A stretch of DNA of 64,000 nt. It comes from Amblyornis subalaris (taxonomy: Eukaryota > Chordata > Aves > Passeriformes > Ptilonorhynchidae). Where the stretch lies: NCBI GenBank assembly GCA_018881555.1, contig JACAXG010000202.1, positions 744,001-808,000 on the forward strand. The letters run 5' to 3'. Of the stretch, positions 23,626 through 38,573 are shown one piece after another (position 1 is the first letter of the stretch; every line of letters starts with the position of its first letter). The notes below the pieces were generated by a model. That model searched no databases and had not been told where the DNA came from. It saw only the letters and a list, made by a program, of their open reading frames with translations. Made by a program: the position numbers and the translations under genes.

Positions 23626-26600
23626 ATTCAGAGGATCCCATAAAGGTAACGTAAACCTTGGCTCCCTGAGACAACCAGGTCTGTTTCTGGGGGAGCTGTT
23701 GATTCTGGGCTCACTGGGAGCAGGCACAGTAAGAGCATCCATGTGTCCATGGGCAAGTACAGAGATGCTGCCCTAGAGTGGCACAGATCAATGTCACATT
23801 AGGCCCCCTTTCCCCCACTCGCCTTGCATCCCCCACCTCCCTGGCACCTGCACTAGCAGACTGCAGGTGCTAGCTTAAGAAAAGTGGACTTCTAGAACTC
23901 CCAGTCCAGCCCAGTTCAGTGACTGGCAGCTGCCCTGGTTACCTTCTCNTCTCTGTTGCAGAAAACTAAAGCTCTGTGTACTTCTCATGTTTAATAGATG
24001 AGTTCTGTACTCCTCAGAGATTGTGTTGTTTTTTAGTAATTACTTTCACTTTTCCTTTGTTTAATACAAATCCTCAACAGCTGCTTGTCTCACTATGAAG
24101 CTGTACCTGTACTGTACTCAGAGCAAACCACTTGCTCCTACATTCCTTGTTCTTGGTCTCCTTGTGTGGTTTAGCCACTGGCAGCCACTTTTACTTCATT
24201 GATTCTGCCTGCACGGTTTCAAGNATCCTTGAAATAACTGCATTGTTAAGAATTTAATAAGTTTGCCAGTGATCACCAGGATGTGGCTGCCTTGATGCTC
24301 CTGAACTGAAGGAGCTGCAGTTGTCATGGGAAGTTAGGGTTTTGTGTAGTATTTCTCTTTCCAGGTTTCTGCCATGTGCTTCCTCTTGCTCTTAAAAAAA
24401 CTTATGCACAGTGCATCAGTGAAACGATCCCAGTGAAGAATGAGGTACCAGAGTAAATCCAGATACCAGATGCCCTCCAGCTTTCTTTAGACAGCAAGAA
24501 AAAAAACTGCAGTGTGATCACCATCTGCATGAGCCACGCTTTGAATGGGCCTGGCCATAGAATGAATGGCTGCAGTTGCCAGTGGCTCCCTAGACCATGG
24601 GGTGAGCCAAACTTTTGCATGACTCCTGCTCTCAGTGCAGTTATCACCAGGTGTAGACTGGGCTGTTTATATGGCACTGACCTGGCTACAGGTTGTGGAA
24701 GACTCAGATGCCATAGCAGCTTCACAGACCAGCTTTATACAGCAGCAGTGAAAAATTATAGTGGTCCTTAATAGCCTACAGTCGACTAACTCTTTGTGCT
24801 GTTGAACAACCCTACCTACTTGGGAAAGAAGACATTAGGGATATGAACACTGTGAGGAAAGCTGCATTGGCATAAATAGCAGCAGGAAGTCTGGATCCTG
24901 TCTCCCAGCCTTGAAACATCTAGCATCTACCAGTCACTTGTCTGTTTAGAGAGCTCATCAAATCTATGATTTTGATAATCTTAATGGTGATTAGTTTGAT
25001 AGGTGTACATCTAACATTCTGTTTTCATAATTTCACAGGTATCATAAAGAAGAGGGGAGGGTGTCCTCTACACTTCCTGTCTTCCTGCTGCTTTATGAAT
25101 CAGTGGCAAATTTTCATGTTTGTTGGGAAAAAGTCACATTTAAGTTTCTAAGTGATGCTTAAATTGGGTGAATTATAGAGTTTTAAAATGCTATTCAAAG
25201 ACCCAACTGTATTTCTACTGAAGTGATGAAGAGTTAAGCAACATCAAGTTTCAAAGATGAAAAGAGCATCTGAATATTGTGATCACCATTAAAGGAGACC
25301 AGGAACCACCAGGATATTGATAGTATAAAATTATATCATCGATTCACCAAAGGGCAAACTGAAAGCTGCTGGACCTGCAACATCTGAAGCACTGACACAT
25401 CAAATCTGATTGTTTCATGGTGCCAGTNGTAACTGTGATCGAATTTGGTCTGATGATTTTGGACTTTCAAAGCTCAGTGTTACAGATTTCACCTGTCTGT
25501 ATGGACTGATTTGAAGCATGAGGGTGAGGAGCATAAAAAAGAATCATCAGTCTTAGAAAATGTTCTGATATTATAAGATTATCCACAAGAATCTAGAAGT
25601 GGCTGTTTTCTTCATGCTAATAATCAATGCTGCCTTAAGGGGCAGAAACATTTTCTATCACTCTCTTGTTACAAAATCCTTCAAAAAGATTGGGGGAAAA
25701 AAAACAAAGAAGTAATGAGAAGAAAGGAATTAAAAGTGAAAAACCATTAAGGATTTTTCTGATATTATCGCAGAAATCCAAATGGATAAAAATAGCCAGT
25801 TTATTGCACACAAATCCTCAAAGTGACAATCTTTGAAGGTTTTTACTTGTCTCAAATGAGAGCTTTAAATTCATATACCTGGACTGGAATTTAATTTCTT
25901 AAATGCAGCTGGCAGCATGAATGTTTACAAGCACCAATTTTATACCTGACAGTGATATCACTACCGTGTGTGGTTTAAGTGGCCTTCTGGTACTGAGTTA
26001 TGAGTAACTAGACATTCACAGACAAAAACCCATTTCAAAGCATTGTCATGTCTATGCTGCTGGCATCAGTCATACATGGGCCAAATACTCATCCTGCTGA
26101 CTGCAACAGCAAACCAGTTGTCCTTTTTTGTTTTATTATTGCTCTGTGAACATGAAGAGAACTTAAAATTGTACAGAGGCAATTATCAGGTCAGGACTAA
26201 CATTCTGGCTTCCTGTCCAGATACAGTCTGANACAGAACAATGAGAAAGGATGGAAAAAGCTAGGAATGTTCAATATGCCACAAATTGGGAGGTCTCNAC
26301 TTCACAGTTCGCTCAGGGTTGGCTCAACAACCTCTTTGAAATCTCTTCTGCTAGGAAGCATGGACAATAGTGACCCAAGGATCTGGGCAAACTAGAATCT
26401 CCCAACTAACCTCTCAAATACTCTGTTACTTGGTCTTTAAAAAGTCCCCAACAGCTCAAAACCACAATGTCCATGTTATTTCCAGCAAGTTCTACTCGTC
26501 TGCTAAAGTTTCAGTGCCTGCAGAATCTTGACAGCAGAGATAGAGAGTGGACAAATTAAAGAAAGAAGGGAGGAAGGTAGGTCTGTTTGTTGTTTCTGAG

Positions 26601-27145
26601 AGCAGGGAATCAAACACAGTATGTGAAGGAATAGAGAGCGAGGTGGAAAACCTCTGTGGAGAATATGGTGGTATTTTTCTTAACTATCTGCGTGGTTCTT
26701 TTCTCTAGCCAAACTCTAGCCAGAGTAATGGATAAAAAATTGTATTTATACTGTCCTTTTTGAGCTGCTTGAATGGAAGGTAGTTTGAGCCAAATCTTAT
26801 GTGATATTCCCATCAGCCTGTGGCACTCCAGCCGAGCACATCTATGGTGAGCCCTTGTCTTGGCTTCTCTTAACTAAGCTTTGGATGACAAATGCCCCTT
26901 TAGGGATATATTCTGCAGCTGCACTTTACTGTGACTGAATCTGAGAATGTGCTAAATATTACACAGGCAGCTGAATGTTACAGGATGCTGTCTGGACTGC
27001 TAAAATCATGTTGGGTTCACTGCTGTTCTCTGAGTTAGTGGGAGATGTGTTTATAATGTACAGATTGTAGATTTTGATACAGTGTTTTGCTTGTCTTTAC
27101 ACGTCTTTTTTAAAGTGNTAATAAAAGTGAGTATCCCATTTTACA
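23626..27145 (+). other. CIITA: Probable CIITA 3' untranslated region
   Basis: No coding exon was recognised downstream of the CIITA stop. The first plus-strand AATAAA that I noticed with a plausible setting is at 27120-27125, which would make a 3' UTR of about 3.5 kb. A shorter form using a variant signal cannot be excluded from sequence alone. Confidence 0.4.
27120..27125 (+). terminator. CIITA: Candidate CIITA polyadenylation signal
   Basis: AATAAA follows a T-rich segment and precedes a GT-containing stretch about 25-40 nt downstream, the usual layout of a cleavage site. A second AATAAA occurs at 27436-27441. Confidence 0.4.
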
Positions 27146-29020
27146 GTACCTTGTAGTTCCTGTTGAAAATTATTTTGATTTTTCTCTTGGAAACACTATG
27201 AAACAGAAACTGCTGGCTTCTGACACTATAACAGGCTTGGGGCTTTGTATTGCAGGTTAATGGAAAGCACTGTGTGCGAGGGAGACAGGATGGTCCTGCT
27301 GGCACTTAACAGTTCAGTGGTCTGGAAATGGAGAAATAATTCTTTCTTAACAGGCAATGGGATCTCGCAATGCCAACTGACAGACTGTAAGTTCAGGACT
27401 AGGAGATACAAATGTGCTGACTGAGGCCACCTGCTAATAAAAGTAAAAAGGTTTTTTCATCCTTTCTAAATCTTTGCAGTTAAAAGTTCTAAAATTAATT
27501 ATGGTTCCAAGTCTGGATATTCCCNTGAAACAAAGTTCCTCCAAAATGCTTTTGTCAAACAAGTGCCTTGTGTATAGAGACTGAATTCACTGGCTACCCT
27601 CAAAGAAGCTGTTCTGATCAAATCTGTGTTCTAAAAAAATCTTCTAGGATGAGAAAAATGCTGCTCTCTTTATCTCCGTCTCTTTTTGCTGTCAAAGAAG
27701 CCTTGCTAAAGTGCCAAGGATTGCGTTATAATGGCAGGCAGACCCTGTAACACTCTCCCCATCCTTTAAATGCATGAAGCTGAGCTGTTCTGAGAAATCA
27801 GAAGTCTTGATCTAAGATTCAGAATCTCCAAAGTGACTTCCTNGGTGGAATTTGTATTGCTTTATCTGTGCACTGTGTGGCATAAACCCACTGCAGGGAA
27901 ATTATTACAAACAACTAGATACTGCAGTAAGTACCAATAGTGACAAACTGAACCATGTTCTTAAAATGGCATTTGTGTGACTCAGAAAAACTAGTGAAGC
28001 CAACTCTGTGAACACTATGAATTAATAATTATAGAGGCAGCAGGAATGCCCACTTCAGTAGCAAAGTTCAGCCTTTCCTGTGTTAGTACCAAAAGGGCAC
28101 GTGAACAAAAGCTTGACAAGTTTTTAAACTTGGTTATTCCTTCTATAGAATAACTTAAATGGGGACTTAGTTCCCTAAATGTATCTTTATGTGTTAGAAT
28201 ATTGTGCCCTAAGTGACTTCATTCCTGAATTGCTGTCCAGNGATTGCATGGAACAAAACACTTGTCAGTCTTTAAAGGTCCTGAACTGCACCTGATGAAA
28301 CCTATCTTGGAGAAAAGCTATTTGGTTCAGTGCCAGTGCTTCTCCTCTTGCAGGAGCAGCTGAAAATTGCATTTGGAGCACAGAATTTTGGGAACTGGGA
28401 GCTAATTTTTACCGCATAGGAGCTAAAAAGTGCCATTTAAATGCCACCCACTGGGAGTATCAGGGAAAAAAAATTGATACACAAGTTTGTCATTGTTTCA
28501 CGGGGGATCTAAACCATCACCCTCTTGTTCCCTCATAATGGCTGTCAAGAGACTCCTGATACCATCTGTCTGCATTGGGAAGCCCAGCTGGGAGCAGATG
28601 GCAGACACAGACTGCAGAGGACAGACATCATGCAGAGAGTGTCAGGAGAATTGTTTTCAATTCTGCTTTAGCTGAAACATTCTTGATACATCAACTTGGT
28701 TTAACAATTGCAGTTACAAAAATCAGACTTTTCNAAAAAGCATAATGACAATAAAACAAAACCAGTCCAATACCTGCTCTCAATAACATGTGGGTTCCCC
28801 CCACCACAGATCCTGATGTTTCAGTTCAGGTCTGTTTTTTAAGTAGCTGTTCACAAGAAGGATTTCCTACCTGCTGGCCATCTCAGCAACCTGGAACTAC
28901 TTGCAGGTACCTGTAGGAAAACTGGAATTTCCTTGAAGGCGTATTTCAATTATTTCTTGTTTAAACTGAAAAAGAACAACTCCAACACAACTGCTTAATT
29001 TTTCATGGAAAAGGTCAGTC

Positions 29021-29026
29021 TTTATT
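29021..29026 (-). terminator. DEXI: Candidate DEXI polyadenylation signal (minus strand)
   Basis: Minus-strand AATAAA, followed about 30 nt downstream on that strand by a GT-rich element (28975-28993 read in reverse). The layout is that of a real cleavage site. DEXI is the nearest minus-strand gene, about 7.9 kb upstream, so use by DEXI requires a 3' UTR intron or a long UTR; this is inference. Confidence 0.38.
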
Positions 29027-32000
29027 GTATTGCTTTCACATCTGCACATAAGAACATGAGCTTAAACAATCTGCAAAGTATCCTGTGTTAAATAATGAAT
29101 CCATCTGACTTATATAAAATTCACTCTCTGATCTATTTCAAAACTCTCACTTTAAATAAAATATCTTACTAGCACAGTTCTTGCCATAATACTCCCTGAA
29201 CAGAACCTCCTTGCAGTCACCCCTGCATATTTTCCCCTGAGAAAGCACTGCCTTTGAACTACTGGCTGGTAGAATTTTCAACGTGTGATTGTGAAACTGA
29301 CTTAAGCTATATGTAGAGNGTGTCCATTTGGGTGACATGGTATTTATTCAAAAGTTTATCAAATCTGAGTAACATCTTGATTTTCTGTTGTAATGGAACA
29401 TAATTTATCTTATTTTTTCATACAGTCCATCCCAGAATTACCTATGGAAGCACAGTATGGTGCNTGAGTCACTGTAGTTAGTGCACACTCAAGAGGCAAA
29501 GACCATGAAGAGAAGTCACAATTGACAAGGTCTGATGACAACTCTTCTTCTTGTTCTCTTGTCCTTATTTCCATCTCTACATTTCAGAGTATAGTTTCTT
29601 TCCAGCACTTGATCCATTAACCTGGTCATAATCCATTTCAGGTGTTTAAAATAAATCTGTTTAAAAGGAAACACATAAATACACAGTAAGCCTCCATACC
29701 TANAATGAACAGAAAAGTCACTGTGCATGTGACATACAGCACCATGCTGTTGACTTACTGAAAAAAAATAAATAAAAAGTCAACCCCTTTTGTGACTCTG
29801 GGTAGTAATTCTCTGAGAAATAAAGACCTGAACAACCTTTCAAAGAAATCAATGCCACAGTTTCTGTTAATGTCACAGNACACTAGTCCTTAGGAATTTT
29901 AACAGAGGCACGAAGATACCAACGTGAGAAGTATNAGACTAAGCTGTGAACCACAGTCCATCACATCAGTTACTAAGGGATGTTCTTAAGAGAGTACAAA
30001 CAGCGGCGTAACCTATTTTATGCCAGCTTTAATATCATTACACCTACTTATTAAAACTGATTTTTGAACTGGCTACATTATCTTAACTAGATACTGTTCA
30101 CTAGAGTGTTTTTATTTTTTGTATCATTGTATTAATTATGTGTTGCCTACATTTGAAGAAGCTTCTGATTTTGGTCACCTTCTCTTCTACTTTACAGTTG
30201 TATTGTTCCCAACNATTTTGGATCCAGTGGTAAGTAGTTACAGAGCTAAATAACATTTTGGGGTAGCTTCTTGGTCTTACTGACAAGAATAAATTACTGT
30301 TACATTGCTTTATCCCAGTTTTATCTAATTTGCCTTGACTGAGTTGAAGTATCTGACTGCTATTAGGAGGTGATTTTTTACTATCATCAGAGGTAAATAC
30401 AAGGCTGAGAAGATTNCTTTAAGTAGAACCAGAGCTGTGGATTATGAAGGTGCTGGGCACTAGTGNCTGTATCCATTTGGTCTTGTGATCTTACAGATGA
30501 CTAATTAATATTGTGTAGAATGGTGCAGCTCTGAGAGGGGATGCTTGGGGATGAATCTTTGTCAAGGATGAGCTGAGGTACAGAAGACCACGAGCAGNTC
30601 CCCTGGCTGCCCGCAGCTCAGGACATCATCTGCATTGTGTGGAGCAAGTCTCTGGAAGGACAGCTCTTCCCTCTTTCCCCTTTATGAATGAAGAATGAAA
30701 CATGACGGTCACATGTTCTGCATGAGCTGGGACAGACAGACCAATAGTGTCGTTAACAAAGGCGTCACAGGAAGCCGAAAGCAAACAGGTTGACACATGA
30801 CTGGGGGAAAGGTTCTTCTATGGACTGAAAGCAGATTAAAAGATGGGAAGCAAAGAATAAGGCTTGGTAGGATAGAACTCAGTAGAAGGGCATGCCAGGG
30901 ACTAATTTTTATTCATCACCATTACTGACCTGGAGAAGAGAATGAATAGAGAAATCTTCAAGACTGCAGAAAATCAGCTCTTTCAGGCATTCAGATGCTG
31001 TACTGATAGGAAGGAAATCCAGAGGGATTTCATAACACTGTGTAGGCAAAAGTGGCAAGTTTGGAAAACATCTGCTAAGGGGCTAGGCAGCAATGTGCCC
31101 TCTAACATTCTGCATTCTACCTCGTGGATTTGGGAAAGCAGAGAGAGCAGCCTGCAGATTTTGGTCAGGGGCATGTGCTCTCCCAGAGGTGAAACACAGG
31201 GCTGTTGGATCTTGGTCTGACTCATCATGACATTTCCTATGTTCTTGTGTGCCACTTACTGCAGATGCTAGGTCAGAAACAAGAAGCACTTTTGTGTTCA
31301 GTGAGGTATTTCTGTCAAATGTCTGTCAGCTACAGTACCTGTTAACAGTAAACATCTCCTCAAAATCCTCTCTTAAAATAAGGACATGAAGAAGGGAAAC
31401 GGCAGCTCTACCAGGTTACTCATTTCACGTTTATCTGATTGCTTTCCAAGTGGAACTAAAAACTGATCTACAGCAGACAGTTCAGTGAGATTGTTAGAAT
31501 TCTGCACTGTAGATCCAATTCTAGGCTGACTTAAAAATAGCACAGCAAAATGTATTGGGCCTCCAAAGCAAAGTATAAAGCTGTCTAATGGAAGTTTCAA
31601 ATACTGCTGTAAGACTGCTAGTCCAAGACTGTAATTTGTTGTGGCAGACATTAAATGGGATGTAAATTATACAACTGGCCAGGATATTCAATCTTGCCTA
31701 TCTAATTTTTGCATTAGAAATCTGTCCCTCAAATTTCACATGAACCAATTTTTTAACAGAAAATTTCAAAAAATTCAGAAAACAATGGAAAATGAAGAGG
31801 TAGAAAATATTTTTAAATATTTTTAAAATCTCAGAACTATATTCTTGCAATAGCCTAAAACATACCTGCAAGCACTTAACAGCATGGCTATAATAGCATA
31901 ATTCTAGCATTAGCAGCTCAGTCATGATATTTTTGTTAATTGTGCCTGTGAAGTGACTGTTCCTCATAACTCAGGCTGGAGCAAAGGACACATGGTGACT

Positions 32001-35000
32001 CTCTTTCACAGCCTGACACTGCTTGCTGTTTCCTCACTTTCTGCAGGAGTGTTTCAGATCTCATGGCCTATTTGGGCTCTACTGCCTGAGCAACCCTCAG
32101 GGCTTTTTCTCTGGCCCTTCAAAGAGTATTTAGCCTTAAGTCTGTTAACTGAAGTGGAGTTTTCCCCAGCAATCGATCACTCAGTGCACGTCATCATTTT
32201 CCATTATACCATTATTTTCCATATATGGCTGCTATTCATCTTTGCCCTTTTTATCACATATATTAGACACATGTTTGTGTCTTCAGAGCGCATCATTCAA
32301 ACAATTCAGCTATTTTTTTTTCCAAATTTGTGGCCAAAGTAATAAAATTCAGCTGGGAAAAGAAAGACAGTCTGACAGTTTCCCTGAAGAAATGGAAAGA
32401 TTTAGCAACTTGTACATACTATTTAATCCTTTGGGATAGTTGTACTCCTTATAAGCTAGAATCATTATGAGGGGACAAAGGCAAAGAGTTGGACAAACTA
32501 AATGTCTCAAAACAAATTATTCTTTTCTTCTATTTTAGGATTGATAGTTATTAGCTGAACTATAGTGTCACTTTGCTCCTCCTCCAGAGGAAACAAATGT
32601 GAAGAACTAAATTGGATTCGTTTCTTAATTCCTTTGACAGCTTAAAAGTGGTAATTGGCTATTGCCACCTATTGAAGCAAGTTGATTACAGCAAGCTTCA
32701 CTTTTATAGGAAAGAACCACAGCCTGGTTTTTCTAATTATTCTTTAAAGTTACTTGTGGCTGAGGCTTTTAACACATGCAATACTCAGGCCTGAATGATT
32801 TCCATCAAAAAATGAAAGTCTCTCTAATTTCCGTGCCTCATTTTAATTCACATTATTAAGAGTAACATTTGGAAAACTTTTTGAAAAATTTGCTTACTCG
32901 CTTTGCTTTATATAAATAAATGCACTTGGTAGAAAATCACTTACGACTGTCCATGGCTGTAGTTAATGAGTCTGTATGGACAGTTCAACAGTTAACCATG
33001 ATTTTGTCTTCCTTCCATCTAGAACAGAATTCCTGTTAAGTACAAAAGTCTCTTTAAAGCAGAGCTGTCAGGTGAGTTTGAACACTGGACTTGTATTAAT
33101 TTTAACAACATCTAAGAATTCAAAACACAGTTCTAAAAATCACAGCAATTGCTCTTAGTCCTGTTGCTACTGTAACTCAGAAAACAGCCAACTGATCTCT
33201 ATCATGGAGTCAACAAGCCACCTTGGAGATCTCTACAAAAAGGGGGAAAAATAGTCAAAAATGGTAAAGTAACTGATTGCTGTGCTCATTATCTTTAATA
33301 TTTAAAGTCTGAAAAGAAAAAAGTCAGGAAGTGGATTCTGATGCATTTATATATACCCTGACCGTGTGAGTGACAATATTCTTCTGACCTGTCCTTTACA
33401 GGACACTTCTGTCTTAGAACAGAGGCACAGGGGGTTGCTGTCTCTCATAGACACTGAGACTGCAGTTTTAATTGGCACTATATGGATGAGCTGGGGAGTT
33501 AAGCTATTTCTTTGATTCAGAATTTAGATGCTGGCAGGCATCAGAAGTGCTGAGTCACCGTTTTTTGAGTTCTGGATTCTGCTCATTGAAGAAATTCATC
33601 TTATGAAAAAATACAGGTAATGCATATACTGTAAGATTACATAAATTCAGTATTTCTTATTCAGTTTTCATTATTGATTCCTTGTGCCCGTTTTTTTTCT
33701 GATTAGAGTACTTTGTGATGAGTCACATCTGATTTTATGAAAGTATGAGAACAGTCATATGACCTCATTCCAGGGGACTTCAAATATAATAAAGAACCTG
33801 GCAGACTCACACTAAAACAGCAGATGACACAAACAAGCTCCATTCTGTTCAGTTTACACGGATTCATGTCTTCATTTGAATAGGCTAGGAAACATTTTTC
33901 AGCTGCTTACTTAGCTGTCTGCCTTCAATCTCTTCTGAGCCACCAATTATGCTCAGAAACTTGGACATCATTTTGCTTCTATTGAACTTATTCAAGTGCG
34001 GGTTTTGCTGCCAGAGAGTACAGAGTTTTTCTGATCCACATGTTCTTTTATTTTTACATCTAAATCATTCTTTCCATATACTGCAGAATTGCCTCTTGGG
34101 ATTTGCCCCCCCTGCTTCCCTGTCACACGTCACTCAGCCCAGGGTGTAAGGCACCAATTCTGAAGGCACGGAGGGTGCTGCAAGGTTTCAGCTCAGGCTA
34201 ATCATAGCTCTTTGCTTGTTCTCAGAAATCAATGGTGAGTCACATGAAGAACACTACTCTTTAATGCAAAGAGTATGCCTATGTATTTTTCATCACTGCT
34301 GGCAAAACTGAGATCCAGTCTTCCTGCAGCGTCCTGTGAATCCTCAGCACTTCTGGGTGCCAGGGAACAGGGCAGGTGGGAAGCCTTCCCAGGCCAGGAG
34401 AGCAGGGGTTAACACTCACACCGAACTCGGGTCACTGCAGGCAAGGCACCACAGGAATTTAAATCTTCCCTTTCAGTGCCTTACTGCTGCTCCCAAAGCA
34501 GCAGAAAACACAGTTCCAAATTAGGGCCCTCTTCTGCCTGCTTTGCTAGGAGAGGGTAAGGAGAAATGGCCCAGAACAGTGAAGAAACCTGTAACCAGGA
34601 TATTAACACAAATCCCTCTTCNTGGTGACATGCTGAGATTCTGCCTGGTAGCTAAATAATTATGCAATTTGTGGCCTGGTTGCTACATGTATAAATGTAA
34701 TTAAATATATAAATAGATGAAACACAGTAATACTATATTTTTTGCTGCCTAAGAATTGATCTAACTTTAGGGATTTGTGATTTGATTCTCAGTGGAAACC
34801 ACCATCTAACATGACAGCTTCCAAATGAAAGGATCAAGGCTGGAGCTGGTACCTGTGCAGAGCTCCATTAGCTCATGGTGGATATACACTGAGCCTTACT
34901 TCTGGGTTTTGGAAGACCTCTGCATTTTGATTTCTGCACATGGAAGTGACAGGGTTTTATAGTTAGAATATCAAGAAGTTTCCAGAGCTGCTTATCTTAT

Positions 35001-36380
35001 TAAGATGCACGAAAATTTTACGATGCCCATTTATCTACACCGAACAGAATTGTGTTCAGGCCCTACGCGCAATCAAATTATATGTTCATATAGTAGGAAA
35101 AATACACTGAGGGAAATTATGTCTGTTGCTCTCCTTAGGTCTTCCTGAAAACTAGATGCAACTCGTCATGACAAATTCTAGTCAGTAAAAAAAGTATTTT
35201 AAAAAAAGTATTTTTCATCCCTGTATTAAATGGCATTGGAGTAATAAGATTTGGGGTTTGGGGAAAGGTATTTTGGGGGAGATAACTGATAGGGCTTTTA
35301 GCACCAAAAATTTTGCTTAAATTTCCACTAGTTTTTAGGAATTTCTTTCCTGGAATACAGAGCATGTATGTTATTTGCCCAGCTGAAAAAGGAGAGGACG
35401 AGACAACCACAGAAGTCAACAGCATTTAGCGGGGACGTTTGTTCTGCTCCACATCTTCTATTCTAGCAGAAGTGATTCTAATCCAATTGCTTGGGATGGA
35501 CCACCAAATGTTGGCATAGANACTTTCATTTGCAGTTACTATATGCAGTGAGATTCCTTCAGTAGCAACAAATCTGTTCACTCCCTCGTTATGCTCCCAC
35601 GTGCCTTTGACTGAGCTTTGTTCAGCTGTGTTTGTGCCATCAATGTTAATGTTACTCCAACACCAAAAATGTCCAATTTTTCCTTCTAAACTACTGANCA
35701 AAATCAGCTAATATTGCTTTATATGGAACCTGACTAGAAATATTTAGGAGATAAATTTAACCTATATGAAGGACAGAACTACAGGAAAGGTTTTTTTGGT
35801 TTTTTTTAAATTAGAAGACTGTTTAAAATATCTTGATGTTAACTGGCATTTGTAGAGTGTGTTCACCGATGTTATATTTGTAACCTTATAACTGAATTTC
35901 CTATTTCCATCATTTCAAACAGAAAAAAAAAGGTATCCTGAACTGGCTTTCAGATTTACAGACAATATTTTGCTAAAAAATCTACTGGCAGATTTGCTAA
36001 CACATTTTAATTTAAACTGTGAATGCTTTCATTAACATACATTTGGCACAGAAAGTCCTAGCTAGAAATAGTGATTTTCTTCCCAAATGCATTTCAGTGT
36101 TTTAAAATGCTAAATTCTTACATTTCCAGAGTTTTAGAATCACTCAAAACTACAAAAAAAAAAAAATTGATCAAGCAAATCCTCGTGCTACAATTAAAAT
36201 GGGAAGAATGGTGAGCTGGGTAGTGTGTCATTATCCAAGAGAGTGGTTTTAAAGGGTAGCTGATTAAGATGTACTTCTGGTTCGAGGACAGTTTCTGAGT
36301 TGTAATAAATATTAGCCGGGATGCTCATTTGGATTCAGAGCTGCTTTCAGGACCGGATCAGCAAAGTTGTTGCCCGTCTG
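29027..36380. other. Region between CIITA and DEXI, no recognised coding exon
   Basis: AT-rich DNA with many single Ns. No protein-coding exon was recognised on either strand. It probably contains non-coding 3' sequence of DEXI on the minus strand (human DEXI is spliced within its untranslated part, from memory). It also holds an old LINE-like fragment at about 30.9-31.26 kb and an A-run near 36155. The longest plus frame (31953-32342) shows no recognisable domain. Confidence 0.5.
30885..31260 (+). mobile_element. Old CR1-like LINE fragment
   Basis: A short reading of the form FITITDLE at about 30915-30940 resembles the reverse-transcriptase FINDLD motif of CR1 elements. The block ends near 31212-31250 with a sequence like the ggtctgacccag...ttcctatgttctt tail of old amniote CR1-type LINEs. 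The frame is broken many times. The family and exact limits are uncertain. Confidence 0.45.
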
Positions 36381-36580
36381 TACGGGCAACCCCAGCAGCA
36401 CAGGTGCAGTGGCTCAGAGATGTCCCCGGGGGGAGGGACATTGTCCCCGCCGCGCAGGGGACACGGAGCGGGGCCCCGCCAGCCCCGGGCGCTGCCGGGC
36501 GGGGGAAGCGCCGGGGGCGGCCCCGGCCCTCTGCCCGCAGCGCTCGCCCGTGCGGGAGCTGCGGCGGAGCGTGTCCCCGG

Positions 36581-36658
36581 CGCTGTGCCCGCTGCCCGGG
36601 AGCGCTGTGCCCACTGCCCGGGAGCGCTGTGCCCGCTGCCCGGGAGCGCTGTGCCCGG
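36581..36658. repeat. 22-bp GC-rich tandem repeat, about 3.5 copies
   Basis: Copies of a 22-bp unit (beginning cgctgtgccc and ending ctgcccgggag) start at 36581, 36603 and 36625, with a partial copy at 36647-36658. The copies differ at one base. It lies about 270 bp beyond the DEXI stop codon on the transcribed side, so it may be in the DEXI 3' UTR or an intron. Confidence 0.92.
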
Positions 36659-36930
36659 CCGGACAGTAAGGAATGACTTACTTCCCCTGCGAGCCCTCCG
36701 CGTCTCCGCGGGCCTGCCCGGCGGCAGCGGGTCCCGGCCGCCTCTCTGGCCCCTGCACCGGCGGGGCGGGGGTCATTTGGAAGGGAAGATGCTGCGCAGA
36801 AGGAGCCGCGACGCAGCGAGGGCATCCCGGGGCCGCGGCGGTCCCCGAGCTGCGGCCATGCCGGGACGCCCGGCCCCTGCCCCGGGCCAGGCGCCGGCAC
36901 CGCTCAGTCGCTTCCGAGCGCCCCGGGGCG

Positions 36931-37515
<585 letters not shown>

Positions 37516-38573
37516 TCAGCGGCATCTCCAGCCCGGCTGCTGCAGTCCCGCCGCGGCTCCCTCCTCCTCCTGCCCGCCCGCAAACTTTGCGGAAGGAGCC
37601 CGCAGGCGCGCTGGGAGGTCGGCGCGGAGCACCTGCCGCCGCCAGCGAGCCCGGCCTGCGCGGCAGGACCGTGCTGCCCGCCCGCCCCTCGCTCCCCGCC
37701 CCGCGCCTGCCTCGCCGCACGCCGCCGTTGTTTACCAGCGCCGCGCTGCTGCTGGCGCGGAGCCGAGCGGCAGTGACGGGCACCGGCGCCTCCGCCGCGA
37801 TTACCGACAGCCGAGACCCGCTGCGGCGGCCCGAGGGCTGCGGAGGCCAGGAGGCGGCTTGCGGCGCTCGCCCTTCGCCTGCCCGAGCTCCGCCGCAGCC
37901 CGGGGAGCGGGGCAGCGTGGGCAGGTCTGGGCTGTGCCTTTGCCCCTGGAAGTTGTTTCGCGACCGCTGCTGTTGACCGAGGCCCTCCTGGAGCAGCACT
38001 GCGGGCCCGGGCTCCTTTCGCCTGCCGTGCAGGTGTTTTTTTGCTGAACAAGGCTTTATCTATATCAAAGTATAACCGAAGGCATAATTTTAAAATCGGT
38101 GCGGTTTTGATACTGGCTGACAAACTCCAGCGTCTACTTAGGTTCAGTTTATTTCTCTGGCTAAAGCAAAAAAAAATTCCAAACTAGGTCAAGACAGTCA
38201 ATGGTCCCGTTCCCGTTCTGTTTGTTCTGCCTTAATTTTTAAGNTGATTCAAAAGTAAATGTCCTTATTGAAAAAACCTCAGCGAGGGGAATGTCAGTAG
38301 CTGAATTTCTGACGCTGCGTCTTGTAGCACAGGAGCTGACCCCACAGAACAGCTTCGTTTGGGTTATGGAAGCCGAACAAGGAATGTTAGGGGCCAAATG
38401 TTACCCCAAATTACAACGTATTTTGGAGGTACAGGCACACGTTTAATGGCTATTTTTTGTTCAGGCTACATTTACTTTTTTACGTTGTTCTAAGCGAGCC
38501 GCCCCCACAGCACGCCCGGCCCAGGCCCCGCCCCGCCCGTTGGCGGGCGCGGTCCCGCCCGCCGCGGTGCTCC

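Noticed and set aside
31953..32342. 129-codon plus-strand frame with a hydrophobic C-terminal half
   Set aside because: The hydrophobicity follows from T-rich DNA; no homology recognised and no gene signals around it.
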